DNA of 44,901 bases from an uncultured Alphaproteobacteria bacterium (GCA_910588255.1 CAJUOM010000007.1:1-44901); one strand, 5' to 3'; positions 27,669-36,568 are shown, numbered from the stretch's first letter. A program made the numbers and translations. Notes: a model not told the origin generated them from the letters alone.

Positions 27669-29858
27669 TTATTCAACTCTTCCCAGGAAGTTGTTATAAG
27701 CATATCCCTCATTTGATTTTATAAGATTGCCAAGATTTTTAAATACTATCGTTAATATGAATCCAGTTCTTGGTTTTATATCGTTATCTTTAAAGTTTGT
27801 TCTGAAAATTCCGATTCCCAAATTCAAACACTCATCATTATAACTTGCTGTCACCCCTTGAGTTAAGCTGCTTTTTCCGTTTTTCTTTTTCATATTAAAT
27901 ATTTTTGAGCCGGAAATACTCCAATAATTCGTAATTCTATATCCGCAATTAACTCCCAATTGTGAAATACCATTTTCTTGAACGCAATTTATTTTTTTAT
28001 CATATAAGTATCCAACACCGCCAAAAACTTTTTTATAACTTGCAGTAATTCCGCCTTCAAATAATTGTGATTTTTCAATAAAAGGTATTCCTATAAATCT
28101 TGATCTGAAAGAAATATTTTCCCAAGGTTTCAAAACCAATCTCCCTACCATTGAGTTTCGTCCCTGATCTTTTAATTTCTGACGGTTACCAATATTGTTT
28201 GATTTTCCAATAAAAGCATTTAACCATCTACGTTTTGAATTATAAATAGATGTTTCTGCTCCGATAGAAATTCTTTCTCCATTCTCAATCCTATCATATC
28301 CACCAAAACGATTAATTGCATGTAAAGTCAAATCACTAAAATTATCAAATATAGAATCTTCATTTTGTTCAAAATTTGCGCGTTTGTTGTTTGTTTCAAC
28401 GCTTGTGAATGTTATCTTTGGTCCCCAAATTACTCTTTGATCAAGTGACTTTATCCTGCTCATCAAAGGCAAGGAAAAGCTGCATTGATTTTCAAAAATA
28501 GGAAAAAACTTATTCTTCGATCTTTCAGCTGATTCAGATTCACTGACATTAAAAATATCAGTACGAAATGCAGAACTTAATTCAAGTAAAACGGGACCAA
28601 AAACCTTATTCTTATCCCATTTTAAAGTATTTGAAGTTCTAAAAAAATCTTTTGCAAACATAGCGGATTTTTCTTTATCTCTAGTTAAATAAACTGTATT
28701 GCTGTTGAATGATAATTCCCCAGTTAAAAAATCATACCCTTTGGTATTAAAGTCAATATAAGGAGCAACAAAAGGGGCTGTTTTTCTATCATTAGTTTGA
28801 TACCAATGAACTTCTGTATTTAAAAAGTAATTTTTATCAAATAAATCAAGCAGTATGTTCGAATCATTATATTTGTTGTTTAAATAGATATTACTGCCAT
28901 GCATTAAATCGACAGGATAAATAGTTTTGTAAGTTACATCACTTGCTCTGTTTATTCTGAAACTTAAACGTTTGTTATCGAGATTTTGTGTCTTAAAAAC
29001 CGAATCGAAATGCCAGCGAGATTTTTTGTCTCTCTGTGATATTTTTTTTTGTGAAAATTCTTTCTTTTTTGCCCTTGAAAGAAAACTTGCTGAAATATCA
29101 AAATCTCCATGATAAAATAATTGTCTATAATCAGCTGAAACAAGCGCTCTTTTTTTTGAATTGAGAAATGGAGTAAGCCTTAAATCTTTATCAGAATTAA
29201 TAGCTGTATAAAATGGAAATCCTGCAAAAAATCCAACATCTGTTAAATTTCGAAACATAGGAGTTAAAAATCCTGTTTTTCTTTTAACATCTGGAGAAGG
29301 ATGAGAAAAATATGGTGTAAAAAAGACTGGTATGCCTTTTATCCTTAATTTCACATTTTTATAAATAAATTTCTTTTGTACTTTATCATAAATTGTTTTT
29401 TTTGCAGCTAAATCCCATAAAGGAGCAGAACATCCGGATTCTTTACAAGGTGAGTATGTTGCATTTTCCAATGTGAAAACCCTATCAGATTTTATACCTC
29501 TTTTGGCTTTTATTTTTGAAGTATCTTTCAAGATTATTGTCAAAGCATCTGCTATTGCGTCTTTAAATTCTTTGTCTAATTCAACATTTTTTGATGAAAT
29601 TATATCTCCTGTGGGTTCTTTAATAATCGATTCTCCGATTAACTTTATCTCTCCTGATTTTTTATCATATTCGATTTTCTCACTGTGCAATTCCCGAATT
29701 GTTCCATCTTCAAACGTTTGAATAACAATAACATCCCCCGTTGCTATCACAATTTTTTTTAATGTATCATAAAATATATTATTAGCATCTAATACTATTT
29801 CTGAATTGACTATAGGCGTCAATAAGAAAAGAAAAAAATATCTTAGAAAATTTCTCAA
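27669..29858 (-). CDS. lptD: LPS-assembly protein LptD
   Basis: Outer-membrane translocon that, with LptE, inserts lipopolysaccharide into the outer leaflet. An N-terminal signal sequence is followed by an OstA/LptA-like jellyroll (DANNIFYDTLKKIVIATGDV at 24-43, LIGESIIKEPTGD). Next is the diagnostic link YSPCKESGCSAPLWDLAAKK (the cysteine pair), then IPVFFTPYFSHPSPDVKRKT and GFLTPMFRN, then about 500 residues of beta-barrel strands. Length 729 is normal for alphaproteobacteria. The protein shows that the organism keeps an LPS-bearing outer membrane, not universal among intracellular relatives. It stands alone; the usual surA/pdxA neighbours are absent. Confidence 0.95.
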   Translation of the reverse strand: MRNFLRYFFLFLLTPIVNSEIVLDANNIFYDTLKKIVIATGDVIVIQTFEDGTIRELHSEKIEYDKKSGEIKLIGESIIKEPTGDIISSKNVELDKEFKDAIADALTIILKDTSKIKAKRGIKSDRVFTLENATYSPCKESGCSAPLWDLAAKKTIYDKVQKKFIYKNVKLRIKGIPVFFTPYFSHPSPDVKRKTGFLTPMFRNLTDVGFFAGFPFYTAINSDKDLRLTPFLNSKKRALVSADYRQLFYHGDFDISASFLSRAKKKEFSQKKISQRDKKSRWHFDSVFKTQNLDNKRLSFRINRASDVTYKTIYPVDLMHGSNIYLNNKYNDSNILLDLFDKNYFLNTEVHWYQTNDRKTAPFVAPYIDFNTKGYDFLTGELSFNSNTVYLTRDKEKSAMFAKDFFRTSNTLKWDKNKVFGPVLLELSSAFRTDIFNVSESESAERSKNKFFPIFENQCSFSLPLMSRIKSLDQRVIWGPKITFTSVETNNKRANFEQNEDSIFDNFSDLTLHAINRFGGYDRIENGERISIGAETSIYNSKRRWLNAFIGKSNNIGNRQKLKDQGRNSMVGRLVLKPWENISFRSRFIGIPFIEKSQLFEGGITASYKKVFGGVGYLYDKKINCVQENGISQLGVNCGYRITNYWSISGSKIFNMKKKNGKSSLTQGVTASYNDECLNLGIGIFRTNFKDNDIKPRTGFILTIVFKNLGNLIKSNEGYAYNNFLGRVE

Positions 29859-30173
29859 AACAGTTTTTTTAATCGAAAGGATAATGATAGTTTATATTAT
29901 TTTAAGCGACTTGTAAAAGATTTTTACAACATAAATCTCTTCAAGATTCAGGAGATTGTCTCGAAAATTACGAGAAATTAAAATCCACCCTATTTGTAAA
30001 TATTGTATTACCATATAGAGGGTCATCCTAATTATTTTGTAGATTAATTATTGGGGAGGTATATTGCAATTGTATTTCTTAATTTTCAAGGAGTTAAAAA
30101 GCTTATTTTGTTCAGAAACCGTTCAATAAAATTTTAGACGTTTTTATTAGCTATAAAAGCTTTTGTATATCTT
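29859..30173. other. Spacer between lptD and ctpA
   Basis: 315 bp without a gene. A TTGTAAA/TTTACAA hairpin lies at about 29912-29932. No promoter for lptD, repeat copy or decayed frame could be recognised with confidence. Confidence 0.4.
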
Positions 30174-31334
30174 TTATTTTTCTGTTTCATTTAGGACAGA
30201 CAGGCCATGAATCAAATCTAGTGCACGTTGAATAATCGGATCAATATTTGCCTTTTGATTTTCAATATTTTCTTGTTTTATTTCTATATCCGGGACAATG
30301 CCGTTTTGATTTATCACATTTCCATTTGGAGAAACGAAATAAGCTGTAGTGAGTTTTATGGCTCCTCTTCCTGGAATTGGAATCACAGTTTGCAAAGATC
30401 CTTTCCCATATGTCTTTTCACCAATTAAAATTGCTCTTTTGTTTTCCTTGAGTGCTGAAGCCATTAGTTCAGCACCTGAAGCTGTTCCTGAATTAATCAA
30501 CATAACAATAGGAAGTTCATTTAACAAATCTGTATCGTCCGAAAAGATAGTCTGATTTTCATCTATGTTTCTTGATTTTAGTTCTATAATCTTTTTATTT
30601 GACAAAAACAAATCACTCACTCCAACAGCCTGTTCTAAAATACCTCCGGGATTATTCCGAAGATCTATAATCACTCCTGAGACTACTTTTTTATTTATTT
30701 TTTTTATGGCTTGAGTCACTCCTAAAACTGTTCTCTCATTAAAATAACTTATTTTTATAATTCCTATATCATCTATGAAATTGAGTTTTACGCTTTGTAA
30801 TTGAACTACTGATTTTTTAATTTTTAATTCGAGTTTTTCCGTATTATTTCTTAAAATTGAAACATTTACACTCTTAAGTGAATCATTTCCCAATTTTTTT
30901 ATTATATCTTTCATTCTGATATTAGCAACATCTTCTCCATTAATATGTGTTATGATATCTGAAGACTTTACGCCAGCATTTGCTGCCGGGCTATTATCTA
31001 TCACAGATTGAATTTCTATACCATCACGTATCTGTTTTATTTCTATTCCGATTCCTAAGAATGCCCCTCTTGCCGAATCATTATATATCCTAAATTCATC
31101 TTTATTTATATAAACAGAATGTTCATCCAATATACTCAGCATTCCATTTATGGCACCTGTTTCTAGCTTTTCTTTCGTAACTTCATCCGCATAATTATTT
31201 TGAATTTCACTAATTACTTCTTTTATTAAACTGTCCGTATTTATTAAATCCGCCGATAGGGTTAAGCCCTTTTCATCTTTTTTGCATGAAACCAAAAACA
31301 TTGGCATAAAAAGCAACGTTAAAAGTTTCTTCAT
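30174..31334 (-). CDS. ctpA: C-terminal processing peptidase, lipoprotein (S41)
   Basis: Periplasmic serine protease of the Ctp/Tsp family that trims envelope proteins. Choosing ATG at 31334 gives a lipoprotein signal, MKKLLTLLFMPMFLVSC, with the lipobox cysteine at residue 17; a longer reading from 31364 would bury it. The PDZ domain follows (GIEIKQIRDGIEIQSVIDNS, AGVKSSDIITHINGEDV). The S41 core has VIIDLRNNPGGILEQAV, the nucleophile Ser in LINSGTASGAELMASAL, and the general-base Lys in GEKTYGKGSLQTVIPI. Most Ctps have a transmembrane anchor or plain signal, so the lipobox is a slight oddity. The upstream gene is divergent. Confidence 0.93.
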   Translation of the reverse strand: MKKLLTLLFMPMFLVSCKKDEKGLTLSADLINTDSLIKEVISEIQNNYADEVTKEKLETGAINGMLSILDEHSVYINKDEFRIYNDSARGAFLGIGIEIKQIRDGIEIQSVIDNSPAANAGVKSSDIITHINGEDVANIRMKDIIKKLGNDSLKSVNVSILRNNTEKLELKIKKSVVQLQSVKLNFIDDIGIIKISYFNERTVLGVTQAIKKINKKVVSGVIIDLRNNPGGILEQAVGVSDLFLSNKKIIELKSRNIDENQTIFSDDTDLLNELPIVMLINSGTASGAELMASALKENKRAILIGEKTYGKGSLQTVIPIPGRGAIKLTTAYFVSPNGNVINQNGIVPDIEIKQENIENQKANIDPIIQRALDLIHGLSVLNETEK

Positions 31335-31415
31335 AAATAATCTAATAATTTTTTGCAACTGCACTTATTTTTATGATACAAAATAGTTTAAGGATATAAA
31401 AATATATTTTTACAA

Positions 31416-32726
31416 ATGGTAAAATTCATAAAGAGACTATTGCCTAAAAGTCTCATTTCAAGATTTTTATTAATATTAATAACCCCAGTTATTTTCTCTC
31501 AGTTAATCATAGGTATTATATTCTCAGAAAAATATACTGGAACAATTTTAAACATCATCTCACGCCAAATGGCAGGAGAAGCTGCGGCTATTGCTAAATT
31601 GCTTGATCTTGGTTGTGAAAAAAGTTATATAGATGAATTGAAAAAAAATATGAATTTAGAAATAGATATCTTAAATGATTTGAAATTAGAAAAAAGTGGA
31701 ATTTCAAAAAATCACACAGCTTATAGAATACTGCGAAATGCATTAATTAAAAAAGGCTACAATAACTATTATATAGATACGCAAAATCAGAACATGGATA
31801 TTTATATTCCCGCTTTAAATGAAATGGATATTTATAAGATTTCATTTTCAAGAAAAACTTTATATATGAAAATAATACCCGTTGTTTTAGGAAGTGGAAT
31901 TATCTCCTCTATCCTGCTTTTAATTATTGCGTTTATATTTTTGAAAAACCAAATTCGACCGATAAAAAAATTAGCTAAAGCTGCTGAGAACTTTGGGAAA
32001 GGTTTGGATAATTCATATGAGTACAAGCCTGAAGGAGCTGAAGAAATCAGAGTAGCCGGAACTGCATTTTATGAAATGAGAGAAAATTTAAAAAATCTTA
32101 TGGATAATAGACTGAAAGTTCTTGCTGGTATCTCTCATGATTTAAGAACTCCTTTGACAAAAATGAAACTCCAGCTTTCTGTTATGCCAAAGACCGATGA
32201 AACAAAGTGGCTAATGAAAGACGTCAATACAATGATACAAATAACCGAAAATTTTACTATTCATGCTGCAGAGCAAAATAAAGAAAAACTAACCCAAATA
32301 AATTTGTATGATTTTATTTTTAATATAACTTTGGAATATATCTCAAATGAATTTTCCATAGAAGTGACTGGAAGCAGAAATTTCGTTTTACTTATCAAAC
32401 CAGTTTCTTTAGGCCGAGCATTTGGAAATATTATATCAAATGCAAAAAAATATTCATCAAAACTTGTTATTACTATCTTGAAAAAAAATAATTTTGTAAT
32501 TATAAATTTTGAGGATAATGGCCCTGGTATCATCTTGGATAATTCTGAGGAGTTATTTCATCCATTTAAAAAGCAAAATGAAGCGAGAACTCAGAATATG
32601 GATGATGGCGTGGGTCTTGGATTGAGTATTGCAAGAGATGCAATACTCGCTCATGGAGGCAGTATAACAGCCAATAATTCTCAAAAATTTAAAGGTGCTT
32701 GTTTTTGTGTGAAACTACCTCTATAA
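31416..32726 (+). CDS. EnvZ-like sensor histidine kinase, orphan
   Basis: Membrane sensor kinase of a two-component system. TM1 (about 14-32), a periplasmic loop of about 115 residues, TM2 (about 152-176) and HAMP (RPIKKLAKAAENFG...) are followed by the HisKA site His241 in LAGISHDLRTPLTKMKLQLS. The HATPase domain has an N box (GRAFGNIISNAKKYSS), G1 (EDNGPGI), F box (FHPFKKQNEA) and G2 (GVGLGLSIARDAI). The HDLRTPL block and domain order are those of EnvZ, and alphaproteobacterial symbionts often keep an EnvZ/OmpR pair. No response regulator gene adjoins it in this window. Length 436 is usual. All motifs are intact, so it should be active. Confidence 0.9.
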   Translation: MVKFIKRLLPKSLISRFLLILITPVIFSQLIIGIIFSEKYTGTILNIISRQMAGEAAAIAKLLDLGCEKSYIDELKKNMNLEIDILNDLKLEKSGISKNHTAYRILRNALIKKGYNNYYIDTQNQNMDIYIPALNEMDIYKISFSRKTLYMKIIPVVLGSGIISSILLLIIAFIFLKNQIRPIKKLAKAAENFGKGLDNSYEYKPEGAEEIRVAGTAFYEMRENLKNLMDNRLKVLAGISHDLRTPLTKMKLQLSVMPKTDETKWLMKDVNTMIQITENFTIHAAEQNKEKLTQINLYDFIFNITLEYISNEFSIEVTGSRNFVLLIKPVSLGRAFGNIISNAKKYSSKLVITILKKNNFVIINFEDNGPGIILDNSEELFHPFKKQNEARTQNMDDGVGLGLSIARDAILAHGGSITANNSQKFKGACFCVKLPL

Positions 32727-32740
32727 ATACTTCTTATCTA

Positions 32741-33625
32741 CTATTTGTCAAGTACCCATCTAGATAAATCCGTTAAAAAATCAGTCTTTCTAGAAATACT
32801 TTTTATAGATCTTCTTTGTTTAAAACTTTTAGATTTATAAAATATATAGCTTATATGAAAGACTCTTTGTGATATTTTGCTTCTGGAATTTATAGTATTA
32901 CAAGCTTTGCATATTTCATACATGTTACAATTTATAGGATCAAATTTAAGTTGACCATTTTCATAGAAATAACCTGTTATATTATAAAATTCTTCATCAT
33001 TTGTCCACAATTTTTTTATATCTTCAATATCTTTATAAACAGAATTTATTGTTTCAATTGAGCGATTTTTTCCTTTATTTATCAAACCATGAAAAGCATG
33101 TCCCATTTCGTGAAATATAGTACTATCTAAGGTATTAACTAATTCTTTCATACCTCTTTTTTTATATCCTATACACGATTCTAAATTCATAGGATCAAGA
33201 TATATTTCAACTTCTGATTTTCCATGATGTGTTAAATTACTTTTCGGTTTTCCATTCGATAAAATATAATCTTGTAATATTCTAACTGGACGAATTATTT
33301 TATTGTCAAGATTGGTCAAATAAGCGTCATACATTCTACGAATTAGTGTTTTCCCGACTTCATTTTCACATATAGTATTCATACTTAACTCAAGACTCGG
33401 ATCATAATGCACAAAATTCTTTAACGCCTCTTTCGGATTTATTGTTTCACAAATTTTATGCACATATGGCCCATAAATATCTTGCTCTTTTAACAAAGCC
33501 ACGTTATACTCTATGCTATAAGCTTTAAAAGCTATACTAAGAAGAACGAAAATCACGATTGCAATGATTTCCGAGATTACATCCTTTTTCGTTCTTCTTT
33601 TCATTATTTCATTTATGTCTACCAT
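32741..33625 (-). CDS. Membrane-anchored HExxH metallopeptidase, effector-like
   Basis: The 294-residue protein has one transmembrane helix near the N-terminus (about 18-37) after a basic start (KRRTKK). A zinc-protease helix follows at 172-176 in STIFHEMGHAFHGLI. The order around it (GKTLIRRMYDAY, then VRILQDYIL, then SEVEIYLDPMNLESC, then HExxH) fits the NleD/peptidase M91 effector layout, in which a strand ending in N/DP precedes the HE..H helix. The residues after it are very basic with four clustered cysteines (about 243-255). A third zinc ligand cannot be assigned. It is preceded by an AAAGGG ribosome site. It may be exported and act on host proteins; function is inferred from motifs only. 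Confidence 0.55.
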   Translation of the reverse strand: MVDINEIMKRRTKKDVISEIIAIVIFVLLSIAFKAYSIEYNVALLKEQDIYGPYVHKICETINPKEALKNFVHYDPSLELSMNTICENEVGKTLIRRMYDAYLTNLDNKIIRPVRILQDYILSNGKPKSNLTHHGKSEVEIYLDPMNLESCIGYKKRGMKELVNTLDSTIFHEMGHAFHGLINKGKNRSIETINSVYKDIEDIKKLWTNDEEFYNITGYFYENGQLKFDPINCNMYEICKACNTINSRSKISQRVFHISYIFYKSKSFKQRRSIKSISRKTDFLTDLSRWVLDK

Positions 33626-33627
33626 TT

Positions 33628-33861
33628 TTATTTACCCTTTCTAAAAAAGTTTATAATATAGCCCCCTAATTTCAGTTGTACTATATTTTTAGAAAAAATC
33701 TCAGAAAAATATAAAAAACTTTTATTAGAAAAAACATTTTGTTTTCTAATTATATTAGAAATCCAGGATTTCCAAACATCAGAAAAGTGTTTATTTTTTG
33801 GCTTATAAAAAAATGACTTTACTTTTATTTGAAGGGGTTTATAATATATCTTTATTGATTT
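33628..33861 (-). other. Open frame of 77 codons without a standard start
   Basis: Between dapB and the metallopeptidase gene the minus strand is open in one frame from 33861 to a TAA two bases before the next ATG. It has protein-like composition (VKSFFYKPKNKHFSDVWKSW, then FSEIFSKNIVQLKLGGYIIN). No ATG, GTG or TTG begins it. It might be a remnant of a gene whose start was lost, or chance in AT-rich DNA. The ribosome site of the metallopeptidase lies in its last codons. Confidence 0.25.
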
Positions 33862-34658
33862 TCACGATCAAAATCGCAACCGGAAGTGAAAAACTCCTTA
33901 TATAAAGACTTCACCATTGGATCCATCAGATCTTTCGTAAAATCATTCATAGTATAAAGACCTTTAGGTTGTTTTATGATCCATTTAGATGCTTGTACAG
34001 CGCCTTTTGCGAATATTTCTTTTGAATGTGCTTCATGCCTTATTTTCAGGTTTTCAAATTCTCCCATAAAACTGATTTCGTGAGTACCTATGACATTTCC
34101 ACATCTTTGAACTGCAAATCCTATCTCTCCCCTTTTTCTTTGTTCTATAATCCCATATCTCACAAAATCAGCTACCTGAGAAAAATTCTTTCCCCGAGCT
34201 CTTGCTATTGTTTTTCCAAGCATTATAGCTGTTCCCGATGGGGCGTCTTTTTTTAATCTATGATGAATATCCAATATTTCTGTATCAAAATCATCACCTA
34301 AAAGCTTAGATATCGCATAAACGGCCATATTCACTATGGCTATCAAGAAACTCATATTTGGAGCATAAAAAACAGGAACAGATAACGCATATTCTTTCAT
34401 AAGATCCACATGCATCCTTGACAATCCCGTCGTTCCAATAACAAGAGGTATATCAGTTTTATTTTCTATAGCAAATCTTAACATAGATTCGGTTGCAATT
34501 GGGCATGAAAAGTCTATTACAGCATCTGAATCCTTGAAAAGATTATCGATCGAATCCTTGCTTGAAACTCGGTTTTGAATGATAAAACCTTCTTGAAGGG
34601 CAGCTTTAATAACAAACCCTCCCATGGCTCCCGTTGATCCTAAAACCGAAATTTTCAT
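33852..34658 (-). CDS. dapB: 4-hydroxy-tetrahydrodipicolinate reductase
   Basis: Second step of the DAP pathway, an NAD(P)H-dependent reductase. The Rossmann motif is VLGSTGAMG at the N-terminus; the usual GxxGRMG appears as GSTGAMG. DAVIDFSCPIATESML and VIGTTGLS follow. The catalytic signature reads DIHHRLKKDAPSGTAIMLG, containing the His pair and Lys. ATG at 34658 gives MKISVLGS; a TTG six bases upstream is a less likely start. It lies 9 bp after ssb on the same strand and is probably co-transcribed with it. Length 268 is normal. Confidence 0.95.
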   Translation of the reverse strand: MKISVLGSTGAMGGFVIKAALQEGFIIQNRVSSKDSIDNLFKDSDAVIDFSCPIATESMLRFAIENKTDIPLVIGTTGLSRMHVDLMKEYALSVPVFYAPNMSFLIAIVNMAVYAISKLLGDDFDTEILDIHHRLKKDAPSGTAIMLGKTIARARGKNFSQVADFVRYGIIEQRKRGEIGFAVQRCGNVIGTHEISFMGEFENLKIRHEAHSKEIFAKGAVQASKWIIKQPKGLYTMNDFTKDLMDPMVKSLYKEFFTSGCDFDRENQ

Positions 34659-34667
34659 TGGCAATAA

Positions 34668-35096
34668 TTAAAAAGGAATATCATCATTTAAGGGAATATC
34701 TGAAGGAATTTCATCATTTTTATCCTCAAATTCCCCTTCTATCTTTTTCGGATCTAATATAACAAGATCTCCTCTGAACTTTCCCAAAACAACCTCAGTC
34801 GTGTATTTATCAATACCAGTCTGATCTGTCCATTTTCTTGTTTGCAGTTGTCCTTCAATATAAAGTTTTGATCCTTTTCTTATATATTTTTCAACAACTT
34901 CAGCAAGCTTTTCATTAAAAACAACAATCCTGTGCCATTCAGTTCTGTCTTTTCTTTCTCCTGTTGTTTTGTCTTTCCACGTATCACTTGTAGCTAAACT
35001 GAAGGAAGCAACTCTTGAACCATCAGGCATAAAACGAATTTCTGGGTCTCTTCCCAAATTTCCAATTAAAGTAACTTTATTTAAAGATCCGGCCAT
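34668..35096 (-). CDS. ssb: Single-stranded DNA-binding protein
   Basis: Tetrameric OB-fold protein that coats single-stranded DNA during replication and repair. Typical blocks are [20 protein letters not shown], the aromatic [33 protein letters not shown], and the acidic partner-binding tail ending DDIPF. ATG at 35096 gives the family start [11 protein letters not shown] at 35114 adds six residues but would leave only about 6 nt of leader after the predicted promoter. Length 142 is normal. It leads the ssb-dapB unit. Confidence 0.93.
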   Translation of the reverse strand: MAGSLNKVTLIGNLGRDPEIRFMPDGSRVASFSLATSDTWKDKTTGERKDRTEWHRIVVFNEKLAEVVEKYIRKGSKLYIEGQLQTRKWTDQTGIDKYTTEVVLGKFRGDLVILDPKKIEGEFEDKNDEIPSDIPLNDDIPF

Positions 35097-35126
35097 TAAC
35101 TTAACCAAACTCATCCAACCTTTTTT

Positions 35127-35156
35127 AGTATATCATAAAGATAAATTAAAAAACAA
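35127..35156 (-). promoter_or_regulatory. ssb-dapB promoter
   Basis: On the minus strand TTGTTT (35151-35156), 18-bp spacer, TATACT (35127-35132) preceded by TGA, an extended -10. Confidence 0.5.
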
Positions 35157-35258
35157 ATTTTATATTTATGCAATTATTTTTAAGGAATATTGGTTCAGTT
35201 TTCATATCCACATATTAACTTTCCAGGAAAACACTTTAATAAATCTGATAAAAAATAT

Positions 35259-35560
35259 CTAAAATTTTATGGGACTTTTTAGAAATTGACATACAGGAAT
35301 TAAGACGTATATCCTGAAGTTAAGAACGCATAGTAACGTTCGCTAATCTAATATATTATTTTCTCGAAAGGAGGAGATAGGGGTTGATTTACGAAATTTA
35401 GTCAAGTTGAAAGAACGAGTAAAATGAAGTCAGACTTGACGAAATGGGAGTAAATCAATATAATCGTTTCCGTCTTTCGGAAAAATAATATAATGCGTGG
35501 CACAAAAGACGCCCGTGAGTATGGTATAATATTAAGGATACCATACTCACGGGCGCCCTC
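35259..35560 (+). repeat. Dispersed palindromic element, copy C
   Basis: Same order as copy B: end block 35259-35291, promoter, a linker (CGAAAGGAGGAGATAGG), the body 35391-35494 with an extra outer pairing TTGATTTAC/GTAAATCAA, then a palindrome. The palindrome here has arms CGCCCGTGAGTATGGTA (35510-35526) and its exact complement at 35539-35555, 17 bp. Only the TGGTA/TACCA ends and the CG-rich base agree with the other copies; the middle is different on both arms together. Directly downstream comes the orphan 203-residue gene. Confidence 0.8.
35286..35315 (+). promoter_or_regulatory. Sigma70-like promoter inside repeat element C
   Basis: TTGACA (35286-35291), 18-bp spacer, TATCCT (35310-35315). 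It reads through the element toward the gene at 35713 and could supply that gene with a leader of about 390 nt. Confidence 0.5.
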
Positions 35561-35672
35561 AAAAAACAGACCAGATTTGTTAAAACGTATGCTATTGAAA
35601 ACAGAATAGGATCTTCAAAATGCAAATTTTAGAAATCCAAGATTATTTTCCTTCGATAATAAAAATCAAACC

Positions 35673-35692
35673 AACTTTTCGTAAGAAAAGTT
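35673..35692 (+). other. Hairpin with GNRA tetraloop, left of the orphan gene
   Basis: AACTTTTC-GTAA-GAAAAGTT is a perfect 8-bp stem closed by a GTAA loop. The same stem with a GCAA loop lies right of the gene (36507-36526), and a partial copy with a GAAA loop lies at 44841-44857. All three loops obey the GNRA rule, suggesting the RNA form matters. Confidence 0.5.
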
Positions 35693-35712
35693 ATAAATTT
35701 AAGGAGTAATTT

Positions 35713-36324
35713 ATGAGAATTTATATGACCACTTGGGGTGGTGAGAAAGATATTACGCTTCGCCAGATTAGATTTAATAATCGTCACATTGATGATCACA
35801 AAAAACCAGAGATTTTTATTAGAATTCATAAGAAATATGAAGAATATTTTATGCGTCCTCAGCTTATAAAACTTCATGATAGACATGGGAAAACCTTATT
35901 CCTCGCAATGGAATCTCGTCTAAATTTCAGGTGTTATGAGTCTGATATGGATGACTTTAATGGTATTGAGATTGTTGCGAGAGATCTTCGGATTCCTGGG
36001 ATTGGATCACCTTCAAAGCATTATGTTGAGAAGCTTTTGATGAATGTTTGCAATGTGAAATTCGTGCGTCATATACCTTCGAAAAAGGAGATTCGTAAGG
36101 AGCAAAGTCGTGAAGCAATGATCAAAATCCTGAAGGAACGTGATACTGAAAGACAGAGAATGGAACGAAGGCTTCGTATGAGGAGGTTTCCGGTTTTCCT
36201 GAAACGTATTACATATCATGGATATTTTCTAAGAATTGTTGTGAAAAATCGTTTAGTATTTAAGAATAATATATGTAAAGCTTTATCAGTTATTCTTGAA
36301 GTACAAGCATCGTCTCCGCCATAG
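35713..36324 (+). CDS. Orphan 203-residue basic protein inside a repeat cassette
   Basis: Family not recognised. A textbook ribosome site (AAGGAG, 6-nt spacing) supports the start. The N-terminal half has a compact alpha/beta look (MRIYMTTWGGEKDITLRQIR, then KTLFLAMESRLNF, then FNGIEIVARDLRIPGIG). Residues about 122-160 are a very basic helix (KKEIRKEQSREAMIKILKER and on to RQRMERRLRMRR). The C-terminus is hydrophobic and basic. No membrane segment or signal peptide. CGT/CGA codons are frequent, unlike neighbouring genes, hinting at foreign origin. It lies between repeat element C and a decayed palindrome, with matching GNRA hairpins on both sides. The basic helix could bind nucleic acid; this is inference. 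Confidence 0.65.
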   Translation: MRIYMTTWGGEKDITLRQIRFNNRHIDDHKKPEIFIRIHKKYEEYFMRPQLIKLHDRHGKTLFLAMESRLNFRCYESDMDDFNGIEIVARDLRIPGIGSPSKHYVEKLLMNVCNVKFVRHIPSKKEIRKEQSREAMIKILKERDTERQRMERRLRMRRFPVFLKRITYHGYFLRIVVKNRLVFKNNICKALSVILEVQASSPP

Positions 36325-36447
36325 GCGCTGGCAACGCGAACACTTTTTTCTAATATAATCAGTCGGGAGAGATATGAGGTGTGAAAATCCGCTCTTCGAA
36401 AGAGGACTAAAGCAAGAGGAGACCTCAAAAGGTGCGGATAATAACAA

Positions 36448-36484
36448 GCGGGGCACGTGGTAGAATTAATATACCATACGCCGC
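36448..36484. repeat. Decayed GC-rich palindrome (copy F)
   Basis: GCGGGGCACGTGGTA (36448-36462) faces TACCATACGCCGC (36472-36484). It pairs imperfectly, with a two-base bulge and G-U pairs, and is recognisably the family seen at 116, 6068, 35510 and 44762. Confidence 0.55.
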
Positions 36485-36506
36485 ATCCCTTTAACTCCTC
36501 ATTTCC

Positions 36507-36526
36507 AACTTTTCGCAAGAAAAGTT
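36507..36526 (+). other. Hairpin with GNRA tetraloop, right of the orphan gene
   Basis: AACTTTTC-GCAA-GAAAAGTT, the same stem as at 35673-35692 with one loop base changed. Confidence 0.5.
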
Positions 36527-36568
36527 ATCCCAATAAACCCTTTCACCTTATGGGATGGAAGTTAGTTG

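Noticed and set aside
36216-36518. 100-codon minus-strand frame with several cysteines
   Set aside because: It runs antisense through the end of the orphan gene, the decayed palindrome and other repeats, without a ribosome site.
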